From Prevotella multiformis DSM 16608 (GTDB taxonomy: Bacteria > Bacteroidota > Bacteroidia > Bacteroidales > Bacteroidaceae), in NCBI RefSeq assembly GCF_000191065.1, contig NZ_GL872282.1, forward strand, positions 979,231-1,017,973: a stretch of DNA of 38,743 bases, written 5' to 3'. Numbering within the stretch: the first letter of the stretch is position 1; each line of letters starts with the position of its first letter. Both the position numbers and the translations under genes were made by a program. The notes beneath the pieces are model-generated. The model was not told the origin of the DNA. It worked only from the letters and a program-made list of their open reading frames with translations, and did no database searches. Shown one piece after another: positions 1-9,217 of the stretch.

Positions 1-763
1 CCAGCCCAAGCATTTCGACTTCAGACATATCGATGTTCCTCACGTCAATCTTGTCACCTTTGACACGGGGACGGCCGGGCCTTCCCGTGGGCTCCCCGTC
101 CCATGTGTAGAACAAGGCTGCGTCATGACGCAGGCGGCTCACAACATGGAATCCCATCTTCATTACCTTGTCGATGAAGGGTCTTTTGGAGAAGGCTGAG
201 TCGGCGACAAGCACCTTGCAGATACGCTGTAAGGTTACCTTGTCGTCCTGCAACACCTTGGCATACCAGTCGTATAGGCTCATCTCTTTTTTCTCCTCGC
301 CTTTTTCCAATGTGGTCTGCACAGCCTTCAGCATCATGCACTCATGCAGGTCCACGTCTATCACACCGATGCCGAGGATCTCAAGACCGTGCTTTACCGC
401 ACCTGCACAGCCCGACCAGAACGTACTAACGTATGGGGTATGATTCCCAGCCTTCTTGATGAAGCTCGGGTCTATGACGATGGCATTGCGACCCTTGCCT
501 TGTTTGAAGGCGAAAGCACTCAGCCACATGTTCATCTCAAGCCTGTTCACGCTGCGCTCTGCCGTCTGCCGGCAGCACTGCTCACCACGATTGCCATAGC
601 GTCCCATCTGCGTGAAATTGCATCTCCTTGGGATGACCATCAAAAGAAAAAGCATTTCCATGACGTTTGTCTGGATACTTTTGTTTAACTTTGCTCCATC
701 TTCGGCACTGAATGCTGCTTAGCAGAGCTTCATATATCGGCTAATCAAGTTGGTTATCAGCAT
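1..763 (-). pseudogene. IS4-family transposase, copy 1, nonsense mutation at codon 15
   Basis: This is the counterpart of the intact 408-residue transposase at 11861-13087. The AAA codon for Lys15 there is TAA here (719-721), so translation from the first Met stops after 14 residues. The rest of the frame stays open to the window edge, and an internal Met (codon 35 of the intact protein, near 661) could in principle restart it. A loss of three codons in the hydrophobic run after that Met is the only indel. The protein would therefore be at least N-terminally shortened. Whether it still transposes cannot be told, because the catalytic C-terminal half is not in the window. Confidence 0.8.
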
Positions 764-948
764 AAACTTTATTGTCTTTTTACATCTATAAAGTTACTGA
801 AATTCAATGAGATAGTCGATTTTATTATGTTATATTTTGTTATTTGATCTGCTCTTTTTCAGAGACTTATCATGTTTTCTTTCTGCCACAATTTCTGTTG
901 CCTTAGAGACGAAAGCTTCGCAAACCGCGAAAATTTAACGGACTATTG
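1..948 (-). mobile_element. IS4-family insertion sequence, copy 1 (5' part, cut by window edge)
   Basis: This segment aligns base for base with 12316-13273 of the complete copy in this window, apart from scattered substitutions and one 9-base in-frame deletion near 645. It ends in the inverted repeat TTAACGGACTATTG (935-948). The 3' half of the element lies outside the window. Its orientation matches the other two copies. Confidence 0.93.
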
Positions 949-1321
949 TTTAAGTGGACAGCAGTGAAACCAAATATAATTAGGAGAGCGAAGATTTAGT
1001 AAAGATTAAAGTAATATAAAAATCCCCTCTAAATCTTTCATTATAAGAAAAGTATTATGTACCTTTGTATATAGAGCTATAAGTTCTGCACACAAATCAT
1101 CATTATACGGTGATATATAATGGAGTTATATGGGCATATTTATATGCCCCCTTCCAATTTCCTTATTTTGATAGAAAAAAAACATAGCACTGATTCTAAC
1201 TTTGACTAATAATATTATTCTTTTATTATCTCTAACATTTCTAAAAAGTTTATATGAGTTATACGCTTTGAAGAAACGTGTCAATCCGAAATAGAGATGA
1301 ATGCTAATATAAAATTCAGAA
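949..1321 (+). promoter_or_regulatory. AT-rich leader of the DUF1848-helicase operon
   Basis: There is no credible gene in these 373 bases. A -7 box of Bacteroidota type, TACCTTTG (1060-1067), points at the operon, but a matching -33 TTTG about 20 bases upstream is not clear. If used, it gives an untranslated leader of about 250 bases. That leader contains a perfect 8-base inverted repeat, GGGCATAT/ATATGCCC (1132-1139/1142-1149). No T-run follows, so it is not an ordinary intrinsic terminator. It could be an operator or an attenuator. Confidence 0.45.
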
Positions 1322-2392
1322 ATGGCAACTTGGGAGTATACTGATATTGTAATTGATGGAAGAACTGTGAAAGCACAGGTTCCAATTATCATATCTGCAA
1401 GTAGAAGTACAGATATTCCTGCTTTCTATGCAGATTGGTTCTTTGACCGATTAGAGAAAGGATATTCCGCATGGACTAACCCCTTTAATGGTGTAAAGTC
1501 GTATGTTTCTTACGAGAATACACGCTTTATTGTGTTCTGGTCGAAGAATCCACGCCCTTTATTGCCATACTTGCCTATATTGAAGGAGCGTAATATTAAA
1601 TGTTACATTCAATATACACTGAATGATTATGAGGGCTATCAGTTAGAGAAGGTTCCCCCTCTCTCCACCCGTATTGAGACCTTTAAGTTATTAGTTAAGG
1701 AATTAGGAGTTGGAAGTATTGTTTGGAGATTCGACCCAATGATTCTAACAGATGATATTTCCATAGAGACCTTACTTGATAAAGTAAAAGGTATAGGTGA
1801 CTCTTTAAAGGGTTATACAGAGAAACTTGTGTTCTCGTATGCAGACATTGCGACCTACAAAAAAGTTAAATACAACTTAGAGAAAAGCGGTGTTCCCTAT
1901 CATGAGTGGACCGTGGAGCAGATGCAGGAGTTTGCTGCAAAACTCTCCGAAATGAATAGAGAGCGTGGATGGAACTATCAGTTGGCAACCTGCAGTGAGA
2001 AGATTGATATTGAGAGATATGGTATTCTCCATAATCGTTGTATTGATGCAGACCTCATAACTCGCTTAGCATGGGATGATAAAAGGCTGATGGACTTTAT
2101 GAAGGTAAAGGTTAAGCCAATGCCTTCCCCCTCCTTGTTTGACGATGCAGATGATTTGCTTCCTGAAGGAGCCATTCGTCTTCCTCATAATCAATACTTT
2201 ATTAGTGTGCATAAGAAAGATCCTGGTCAAAGGGCTTTATGTGGTTGTATGGCAGCAAAGGATATCGGTGAGTATAACACTTGTCCACATCTTTGTGAAT
2301 ATTGTTATGCCAATACAACCAAGGAACGTGCTATAGAAAACTGGAAGCGACATCAACAAAATAGGAACGCAGATACAATTACAGGTAAATAA
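1322..2392 (+). CDS. DUF1848 family protein (radical-SAM-like Fe-S protein)
   Basis: This is a 356-residue protein. The N-terminal body matches my recollection of DUF1848 (PF08902), with the conserved opening IISASRSTDIPAFY near residues 20-33 and the WTNPFNG and FWSKNPRP segments. The C-terminus has a cysteine cluster: C307, C309, then C321-x3-C325-x2-C328. This CX3CX2C spacing is the [4Fe-4S]-binding motif of radical SAM enzymes, but it sits at the C-terminus instead of the N-terminus, as is known for this family. The reaction is unknown. The stop is two bases from the start of the next gene, so it is almost certainly co-translated with the RecQ fusion. Family members occur widely outside defence loci, so the link to the helicases rests on operon position. 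There is no Shine-Dalgarno sequence, only an A-rich upstream, which is usual in Bacteroidota. Confidence 0.85.
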   Translation: MATWEYTDIVIDGRTVKAQVPIIISASRSTDIPAFYADWFFDRLEKGYSAWTNPFNGVKSYVSYENTRFIVFWSKNPRPLLPYLPILKERNIKCYIQYTLNDYEGYQLEKVPPLSTRIETFKLLVKELGVGSIVWRFDPMILTDDISIETLLDKVKGIGDSLKGYTEKLVFSYADIATYKKVKYNLEKSGVPYHEWTVEQMQEFAAKLSEMNRERGWNYQLATCSEKIDIERYGILHNRCIDADLITRLAWDDKRLMDFMKVKVKPMPSPSLFDDADDLLPEGAIRLPHNQYFISVHKKDPGQRALCGCMAAKDIGEYNTCPHLCEYCYANTTKERAIENWKRHQQNRNADTITGK

Positions 2393-2394
2393 TT

Positions 2395-5300
2395 ATGTCC
2401 GACTTTATACGATTGTTTAAGGAAAAAGGTAATTTATCATTCATAGGAATGAGAGAAACTGCGGAGTCTCTCCTTCCTGTGGAGCGGGTTGAACGTGACA
2501 AACTTTACCACGATTTAGACAGGGGTAAAGGGATTTTAGACGATGAGGCCCACCTGAATATGTATTTGCATAGCTTTGGAAAGATGCACAAAGCTAAGCT
2601 TGATGTTGCATTTTATGCTATACCCAATTTTGCGCAATTACTATCAGAAGACTTTGAAATCTACGACTGGGGTTGTGGGCAAGGTACGGCAACTATATGT
2701 CTTTTAGATTATCTATCTTCTTATAAGATTGCACCAAAGTTATTGAACATTAATCTGATAGAACCATCTAAGGCTGCTGTTAAACGAGCATCAGACGTTA
2801 TAGCTTGTATTAATCCTAATTATACTGTCAAGACCATCACGAAAGATTTTGATAGTCTATGTGTGGATGACTTTGAGAAATCTAATCATAGAAAGATTCA
2901 TTTATTCAGTAATATCTTGGATGTAGAGGGCTTCGACTTAGCTAAATTCATCCTTCTTTTTCAACAATCGTTTAATGCAGCCAATACATTCATCTGTATT
3001 GGTCCCTATTACTCAAACTCCCGAAGGATTAGCGAGTTCATTGCTGCAACTGATCCTGACGAGATGTTTGCTATAATGGACAAGGATAGAGGAGAATGGT
3101 TAAATCAATGGACAATCTCTTTGCGTATATTTGATAAGGCATTCGAGCGTGTAGAGGCTATTAGGGATATTAGAAAACGTATTGAGGAGTCCCACAAACA
3201 AGATCAGTTCTTTGCGGGTTACGTATTGGATGCAGTAGCCGAAGAATATCAAAAAGCTCAAGAGTCTAACGAGGCAGAGAGTCTTTATCGTTCATTATCC
3301 GTATTCGATGTAAAATCAAACATTCAGTTGGGTGTATATGATAAGTGTGATGCTCAATTAGCTGTACTGGCAAATATTGTTTCTCGTGGCCTTCCGACGA
3401 AAGCTCCTTTATTTGTAGAGGACACGTTCTCAAACTTATTTGGTATCTCACAAAAACCTGTAGAAGGGGCGATACTTAATTATGAATCAACTCATTCTAT
3501 TTCTTCTCAACAAATCTATGAAGCCTTACACATTATAGACCCACGTTTTAATGCTGAATACTACAATGGGGATATGTTGGAAAGTAGCTTTGAAAAAGGC
3601 TTCATAGAGCATACCTTAAAGAATAGTGAAAACGAGTATTTGATACAGGTTCTTGAACCTCATCGTCCTCTTTCGACAATTGTTGACATTCCTGACAGCA
3701 ACTTTCACAAAGAACAATGTGTGGACTTTGCTATGAATATACCGTATGATAACCCTCGTACAGGCTTTATAATAGAGAAAGGCGGTAAGCTCTATCACAG
3801 TAATATCTTCCAACGGCATCGTGATGAACAGCAGGGCGAAGAATCTACAACACAAGGCGAGAGGACATACAACATAAAAGAGTTGAAGGCTAATTCTTTC
3901 CTTCACAGCTGGAGAGAAGAGGAATCAACGAGGCAGTATCTGCAGATATTAGAGGCAAATTGCAAGAAAGAGTTATCTGGGACGTGGAATGAAACCTTAC
4001 AGATTGTGCTTTGTCCGTTGGCAATAGCAAGACTTGAACGAGTCTTGATAGAGGCTTTAATGGCAGGATGTCTTAAGAAAGGCGCTAAAGAGTGGAATGT
4101 TGCTGTCGTAGAACGCGACCTACCTTGTGCAGCGATAGCCGTAGAGGTTCTACAAGAAAAGATTAGGAACATCTATTCTCTATCAGGGAAAAGCAATCCT
4201 TTGCCCAGCATTAATCTTTGTGTTGTCTCTACTGCTGAATTTGCTGAGTCACCCTTACACTTGGAGCAGACGGTTAATTTGGAGATACCCCACAAACATT
4301 TTGATGTTTGCGTGGATATCTCTATGTTATTGCGTGATAATATTGATGCCCTTCCACTTACTATCAAGGCTGATGCTGTTTATATCGTTCGTTCTTCTCA
4401 CTATCAGAAGAGACATCGAACTATCTGTTCTGCAAAGAACATTCAATATCCTCCGTTGGTGGTTAAAGATACTACTGGTAAATATGTTAACATACCAGAA
4501 CGCGAAAATGTCTTGACTTATTTCCTACGTGACATATTCCGTAAACCTTCCTTCCGACCTGGCCAGTTGCCGATTATCAGTCATTCTTTGGCAGACAAAA
4601 CGACTATCGGACTACTTCCTACGGGTGGTGGAAAATCTCTGACTTATCAGATTTCATGTATATTACAACCCGGTGTATCGATTATAGTTGACCCATTAGT
4701 ATCATTGATGGTCGACCAAGTCAGGGGCTTACGCAGTGTTAGAATAGATGCCTGCGAATGCGTTAACAGTGGTATGAGTAGTAGGGAAAAAGCCGATAAG
4801 CTGAATATGTTGCAGCGGGGAGCCGTACTATTTATGTTGCTATCTCCTGAGCGGTTTATGATGCCAAACTTCCGAGAAAGTTTAGTTTCTATGACCGAGA
4901 AGAACCATGTCTATTTCTCTTATGGTATCATTGACGAGGTGCATTGTGTCTCAGAGTGGGGTCATGACTTCCGCACATCCTATCTTCATTTGGGCAGGAA
5001 CATGATTAACTTCATGCACACAAAGTCTAAACGCCCGTTGTCTATCATCGGACTTACTGCAACGGCCTCTTTTGATGTGTTAGCCGATGTCGAACGGGAA
5101 CTTACTTTAGGGGGTAATCTGACAATTGACAGCGAAGCGATTGTCCGACCAGAGAATGACGCACGCCCTGAATTGACCTATCGTATCATAGAGGTAAAAG
5201 CAAACTTTGACTCGATAAAAGAAGATGGAAACCCTTACTTACTGAATGCCAGTGTTAATGAGTGGAAACTCAGAGATGTCGTTGCCGACGCTAAGATAAA

Positions 5301-7584
5301 AGAGATGTCTGTGCTTCTCGATACCATACCTTCGCAACTTGAGGAAATGAACAGACACAACGCAGAATGTGCGCTGGAGTGTTTCGATAAAGAGAGTTTC
5401 TATAATTCCGACGAAGAAAACAAATACCCTTATGCAGGAATCATTTTCTGTCCTCATGCTAAAGGAACCTTTGGAGTAAACGATAATGATTGGGGGACTC
5501 GAGCAGGTATCTCTACTGTCCTAAAGTCAAAAAAGAAGAAGTTAAAGATTGGTACTTTCGTGGGGGGTGACAAACCTTCTGGAGCTATGGCGTCATTCAA
5601 TAATAATGACATGAATGTAATGGTAGCCACAAAGGCCTTTGGTATGGGTATTGACAAACCAAACATCCGCTTTACCATTAACGTAAACCATCCTTCGTCC
5701 ATAGAAAGTTATGTCCAAGAAGCCGGACGTGGGGGGCGCGACAAGAAGAATGCTATTTCTTATATTCTTTACGAGCCTACGGAATTTATCCATCTGACCA
5801 TGGATAAAATAAATGACATCCGATTCTATATGGGAGAGGATGACCCTCGTTGGCTTTGGAATTATAATAATCGATATGTTCTGTCCGATGATTTCCCTTC
5901 CTTTTGTAAGGAGGCAGGGGGAACGGACGAACAGGTTAAGAAGCTTGTCGACATAATTCATAGGAATGGTTATCTTGAGAATGTTGATAAAGGCATCGAC
6001 CTGTGGTTCCATAATAATTCATTCAGAGGCTTGTTGAAGGAGAAAGTTATTCTCCATGAACTGACTGATCGCATCTTGAATATAAAGCCAACTTATGTCG
6101 TGGAGATACAAGGGAAGCTACGTGAAATCATGGGTAATGACGACATCTGCTTGAAGGTTAATCCGAAGAAAGATACTATCACTATTTTCTCTAAGGAAGA
6201 TAGTAAAAGACAGTATGGCTATGTCTTCTTGAATTCGTTGCGTCCGTCCTACAATTATGTTGGGTTTGAATATGGCGTATGTGTAAACGTTACAAATGCA
6301 CTTATTAATATTCTTTCAACTTACTCAGACCATTCAGCAACAGGACTTCTCACTCCATTGGAGGGGGGAAGTAACCTAATGGCTGGTATTTACCACGCTA
6401 TGTCTCAGGCTGACAAAGATGGGTATGTCTATGTAACGGTATCATGGGAAAATCAAATAAAACAATCCCCAGACAATTTCGATGCAATGTTGAAAACCGA
6501 AATTACAAATATTGCTAAGAAGCAAAACTGGAAAGACATAGATGAAAACAGATATGGAGCACTACAAACAAATAAGATAGGAGACTTCAACGATTTGCTT
6601 ACGCAGATTGCAAAATGTTCCAACGATCCAAGATGGTTATGTTATCATGCTGACAAGGCTACATATCAGAAACTAAAATTTATCTTTTACCAGAAACGAG
6701 ACAAAGACGATACCGATAAGGCTATCTATCGACTTTGTTGTATAGGACTGGTGGAGGACGTTACCATTGACTATCTTTCAGAAACCTATGAGCTTAAGAT
6801 ACGTAACCGTTCAGACCAAGAGTTCCGGCAGTGTATGCTCGATTTCTTCATGAAATATTACTCTTCGGAGCAAGCTGAGAAGAAGGTCGCTGAGATTGAT
6901 AATCAGAATGGACGTAACTACCTCGATAAGTGTTTAGGCTATCTGACGGCTTTTGTCTATACTAACTTGGAGAAGAAACGTTATCGTGCCATTGATGATA
7001 TGCGTATTGCCTGCGAAGATAGTATCACCGAGAGACATAATAGTGGCAATGATGAATGGCTGAAGGAGTTCATTCATCTGTACTTTAACTCTAAATATGC
7101 ACGCAAAGGCTACAAGTTTGGGAATAGGCATTATTCGCTTATGGAAGATACTGACGAACAGGGACTGGATGGCTTTGACGTCGTAGAGAAATATATACGG
7201 GCCATGACGGCAGATGGCTCTGGCAGTGAGGTCGATAATGTCAAACACCTCTATGGTGCAACATTACTTTGCCTGCGTGCTCATCCTGAAAATGCTGCAC
7301 TGCAGTTATTGCTTACCTATTGTATCACATTCCTTGGTGCTGGAAACAATGAAACACTAAAATCAACGGCCTATAACAGTTATATTGAAGGGTTTATGAC
7401 GCTTTACAGAAACATAGGGAATGATATGTGGAGCTTACTTGAAGTGTTCAATAATAAACTCCGTACAAAAGTTCACGATGCTTACATTCAAGACGAAATC
7501 TTGGATAAAGGTAAGGACTCTATTATGCTTTTCATTCATGAAGAGACTTTTAATAAGATAACGAAGAAATATTTAAATAAATAA
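2395..7584 (+). CDS. Methyltransferase-like module fused to RecQ-type SF2 helicase (1729 aa)
   Basis: Residues 1-250 form a class I SAM-methyltransferase-like module: motif I DWGCGQG at 91-97, an acidic LIEPS strand at about 121-125, then HLFSNILD and CIGP segments. Residues 250-700 match nothing I recognise. A D444...E461 pair in a VDF/GFIIEKGG context faintly recalls a PD-(D/E)XK nuclease. The helicase core follows: Walker A TGGGKS (743-748), DEVH box (847-850), motif III TATAS (888-892), motif V with AFGMGIDKP (1083 region) and motif VI QEAGRGGRD (1108-1116). The last two are typical of RecQ. Residues 1150-1729 are unassigned, with no visible RQC zinc cluster. A normal RecQ has about 600-700 residues, so this is a large specialised derivative. 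It is packed between the DUF1848 gene and the coiled-coil gene with 2-base gaps. The N-terminal module recurs in the helicase at 9218. A role in phage or plasmid defence is inferred from architecture and neighbours. Confidence 0.88.
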   Translation: MSDFIRLFKEKGNLSFIGMRETAESLLPVERVERDKLYHDLDRGKGILDDEAHLNMYLHSFGKMHKAKLDVAFYAIPNFAQLLSEDFEIYDWGCGQGTATICLLDYLSSYKIAPKLLNINLIEPSKAAVKRASDVIACINPNYTVKTITKDFDSLCVDDFEKSNHRKIHLFSNILDVEGFDLAKFILLFQQSFNAANTFICIGPYYSNSRRISEFIAATDPDEMFAIMDKDRGEWLNQWTISLRIFDKAFERVEAIRDIRKRIEESHKQDQFFAGYVLDAVAEEYQKAQESNEAESLYRSLSVFDVKSNIQLGVYDKCDAQLAVLANIVSRGLPTKAPLFVEDTFSNLFGISQKPVEGAILNYESTHSISSQQIYEALHIIDPRFNAEYYNGDMLESSFEKGFIEHTLKNSENEYLIQVLEPHRPLSTIVDIPDSNFHKEQCVDFAMNIPYDNPRTGFIIEKGGKLYHSNIFQRHRDEQQGEESTTQGERTYNIKELKANSFLHSWREEESTRQYLQILEANCKKELSGTWNETLQIVLCPLAIARLERVLIEALMAGCLKKGAKEWNVAVVERDLPCAAIAVEVLQEKIRNIYSLSGKSNPLPSINLCVVSTAEFAESPLHLEQTVNLEIPHKHFDVCVDISMLLRDNIDALPLTIKADAVYIVRSSHYQKRHRTICSAKNIQYPPLVVKDTTGKYVNIPERENVLTYFLRDIFRKPSFRPGQLPIISHSLADKTTIGLLPTGGGKSLTYQISCILQPGVSIIVDPLVSLMVDQVRGLRSVRIDACECVNSGMSSREKADKLNMLQRGAVLFMLLSPERFMMPNFRESLVSMTEKNHVYFSYGIIDEVHCVSEWGHDFRTSYLHLGRNMINFMHTKSKRPLSIIGLTATASFDVLADVERELTLGGNLTIDSEAIVRPENDARPELTYRIIEVKANFDSIKEDGNPYLLNASVNEWKLRDVVADAKIKEMSVLLDTIPSQLEEMNRHNAECALECFDKESFYNSDEENKYPYAGIIFCPHAKGTFGVNDNDWGTRAGISTVLKSKKKKLKIGTFVGGDKPSGAMASFNNNDMNVMVATKAFGMGIDKPNIRFTINVNHPSSIESYVQEAGRGGRDKKNAISYILYEPTEFIHLTMDKINDIRFYMGEDDPRWLWNYNNRYVLSDDFPSFCKEAGGTDEQVKKLVDIIHRNGYLENVDKGIDLWFHNNSFRGLLKEKVILHELTDRILNIKPTYVVEIQGKLREIMGNDDICLKVNPKKDTITIFSKEDSKRQYGYVFLNSLRPSYNYVGFEYGVCVNVTNALINILSTYSDHSATGLLTPLEGGSNLMAGIYHAMSQADKDGYVYVTVSWENQIKQSPDNFDAMLKTEITNIAKKQNWKDIDENRYGALQTNKIGDFNDLLTQIAKCSNDPRWLCYHADKATYQKLKFIFYQKRDKDDTDKAIYRLCCIGLVEDVTIDYLSETYELKIRNRSDQEFRQCMLDFFMKYYSSEQAEKKVAEIDNQNGRNYLDKCLGYLTAFVYTNLEKKRYRAIDDMRIACEDSITERHNSGNDEWLKEFIHLYFNSKYARKGYKFGNRHYSLMEDTDEQGLDGFDVVEKYIRAMTADGSGSEVDNVKHLYGATLLCLRAHPENAALQLLLTYCITFLGAGNNETLKSTAYNSYIEGFMTLYRNIGNDMWSLLEVFNNKLRTKVHDAYIQDEILDKGKDSIMLFIHEETFNKITKKYLNK

Positions 7585-7586
7585 CT

Positions 7587-8378
7587 ATGGCATACGACAT
7601 AAATGTCGCATTAGAGCGACTCGAGAAGAATCTCCAAGACATCAGTTCTGCTAAGCAACAGGTTGAAGACACGGTCAACGCAAGTTCACAACTACAGAAC
7701 GTTGTCAATAATTATGTTGCATCTATTAATGATGTCCTACAGGAAACATTACGCCTGAAAGAGGAAATCGGTAAGATGGGAAATCAGAAAGTAACAGAAA
7801 TTAAAGAGGCTGTTACTGCTATAGAGGCCAATTGTAACACCATTATTACAGAGTTCAAGAAAGATACTTCTGACATACTTGCTGATTTTGTTTCGCAGAA
7901 TAATAAGCTTGCTAAAAGTAGTGAAGTATTAAACACTTTCAAGAAGAGATTAGAACAGTCGATAGATATGTCGTCTGATTTAATTACAAAATTAGAACAT
8001 ACAATAGAAATAACAACTGCATTAAAGACCAAGCAGGACAAGATTTCTACAGATGTCCTTTCCATCCATAATAGCCTGAAAGAAAGTTCAGAAAGTATTT
8101 CCAAGCAGTGTGATCACCTTTCACAGAGGGTAGATGCCAGTAGGACTATGCTCGCTGATGCTATGAGTAAGGAGTTTCGCAGACTCTTTATTCAAACAGA
8201 AGATATCAAAAGGAATATAAGTAAAAACGAGAATGCCATAGAGAAATTAGGGAAGCAGATCGCTGACCAGTATGCGGCGAACCGCAAGAGTATCCTAATT
8301 AATCGCTGGTTAATATTGATTGCTATTCTTGCCCCATTTGCCTTAAAGGTCATCAGATTTATTATTCATAAGTTCTGA
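7587..8378 (+). CDS. Coiled-coil protein with C-terminal membrane anchor
   Basis: This 263-residue protein is almost entirely heptad-like helix (residues about 5-235), rich in Lys, Glu, Gln, Ser and Asn, with no enzymatic motif. A hydrophobic stretch WLILIAILAPFALKVIRFII near residues 240-259, followed by a short basic tail (HKF), makes it a tail-anchored or single-pass membrane protein with most of its mass on one side, probably the cytoplasm. There is no signal peptide. It starts 2 bases after the helicase stop and ends the operon. By analogy with membrane partners in other multi-gene defence systems it could be the effector, a membrane tether or a sensor. Nothing in the sequence decides this. 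Confidence 0.75.
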   Translation: MAYDINVALERLEKNLQDISSAKQQVEDTVNASSQLQNVVNNYVASINDVLQETLRLKEEIGKMGNQKVTEIKEAVTAIEANCNTIITEFKKDTSDILADFVSQNNKLAKSSEVLNTFKKRLEQSIDMSSDLITKLEHTIEITTALKTKQDKISTDVLSIHNSLKESSESISKQCDHLSQRVDASRTMLADAMSKEFRRLFIQTEDIKRNISKNENAIEKLGKQIADQYAANRKSILINRWLILIAILAPFALKVIRFIIHKF

Positions 8379-9217
8379 GAGTGCTTGCTGTCATCACAGA
8401 TGCCGCTACATGTAAACGCATTAGCGCTGACTGTAATACTCTTCATGATGGGCCCTCACAACAAAAGGCGGCTGCGTCCGAAATACTATTAGTGTTCTGC
8501 AGGTAGAAGAAGGGGCCTTTCTGCATTTGAGAACATGCCCTTCATGCATCGAAAAGACGCCCTTCTTGAAGCAAGATAGGCATGTTCTCGAATGGTATGT
8601 GTAATAGTCTGATTTCTTGTGGGTTATAATTTTGAAACTATAGAGTAAAGTACGAATATGCTTACATGAGAAAACGTGACAAAAGAAAGTATGCTAAGGA
8701 TATGGCCTAAATGGTTGTTAAGATACTTATGCCGTATAAAAAGTATATTAAAACAATGACGACAGATAACGCTACTAAACGTTGCTTGTCATGAAAAAAT
8801 AACCAAGGTGACAATACACGAAAGTCTACATCGTAGGCAGTTAAGCCTCAAAGCAAAAAGGAGCTATTGTAAACGAGAATAGACTTATCTGATAGTATAT
8901 AGCTTAAGGAAATTGTTTTAAAGAATATTTACATCAGAAATGAGAAAAATCATGTACCTGATTAACATGACACTAAGAAAATTTTTTGAAGTTTGTATTA
9001 CCAATTCAATGCTTTTATAAAAAGAACACTTAAATTTGCACTTACTTGTTGAATCTGCCAATAGGGTCTTTGCCTAAAAGTACAATTGAACTATTTGATG
9101 ACCGGTATGGCATTAAGAATAGGAAAAAAGTGTTTTTTTGTGGATGTATGAAAAGTAATAACATAGTTAACAATAACACCTAAGCTTATCTGTGTGAATA
9201 GTGCAACGTAAATCCGA
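8379..9217 (+). other. 840-base non-coding gap between the two helicase units
   Basis: I see no convincing ORF on either strand. The first 220 bases carry a diverged palindromic repeat (listed separately). The remainder is AT-rich and loses coding character. A possible -7 box TAAATTTG (9031-9038) lies 180 bases upstream of the second helicase fusion, without a clear -33 partner. The gap may hold an independent promoter for the second fusion or mark a deletion or decayed gene. Confidence 0.5.
8526..8592. repeat. Inverted repeat, possible hairpin or repeat-element remnant
   Basis: TTTGAGAACATGCC (8526-8539) pairs with GGCATGTTCTCGAA (8579-8592) at 13 of 14 positions across a 39-base spacer. 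The spacer holds CGCCCTT- and CATGC-rich sequence similar in style to the palindromic elements at 21150 and 35300. It lies 150 bases after the coiled-coil gene. It could act as a terminator or be a relic of a dispersed intergenic element. Confidence 0.5.

Noticed and set aside
168..688. Plus-strand ORFs across the first IS copy (and their twins at 12146-13172)
   Set aside because: They are antisense to the transposase and appear in both IS copies only because the DNA is the same; no protein family is recognisable.
1126..1392. Minus-strand 88-residue ORF upstream of the DUF1848 gene
   Set aside because: AT-rich chance frame overlapping the real gene start; no recognisable features.
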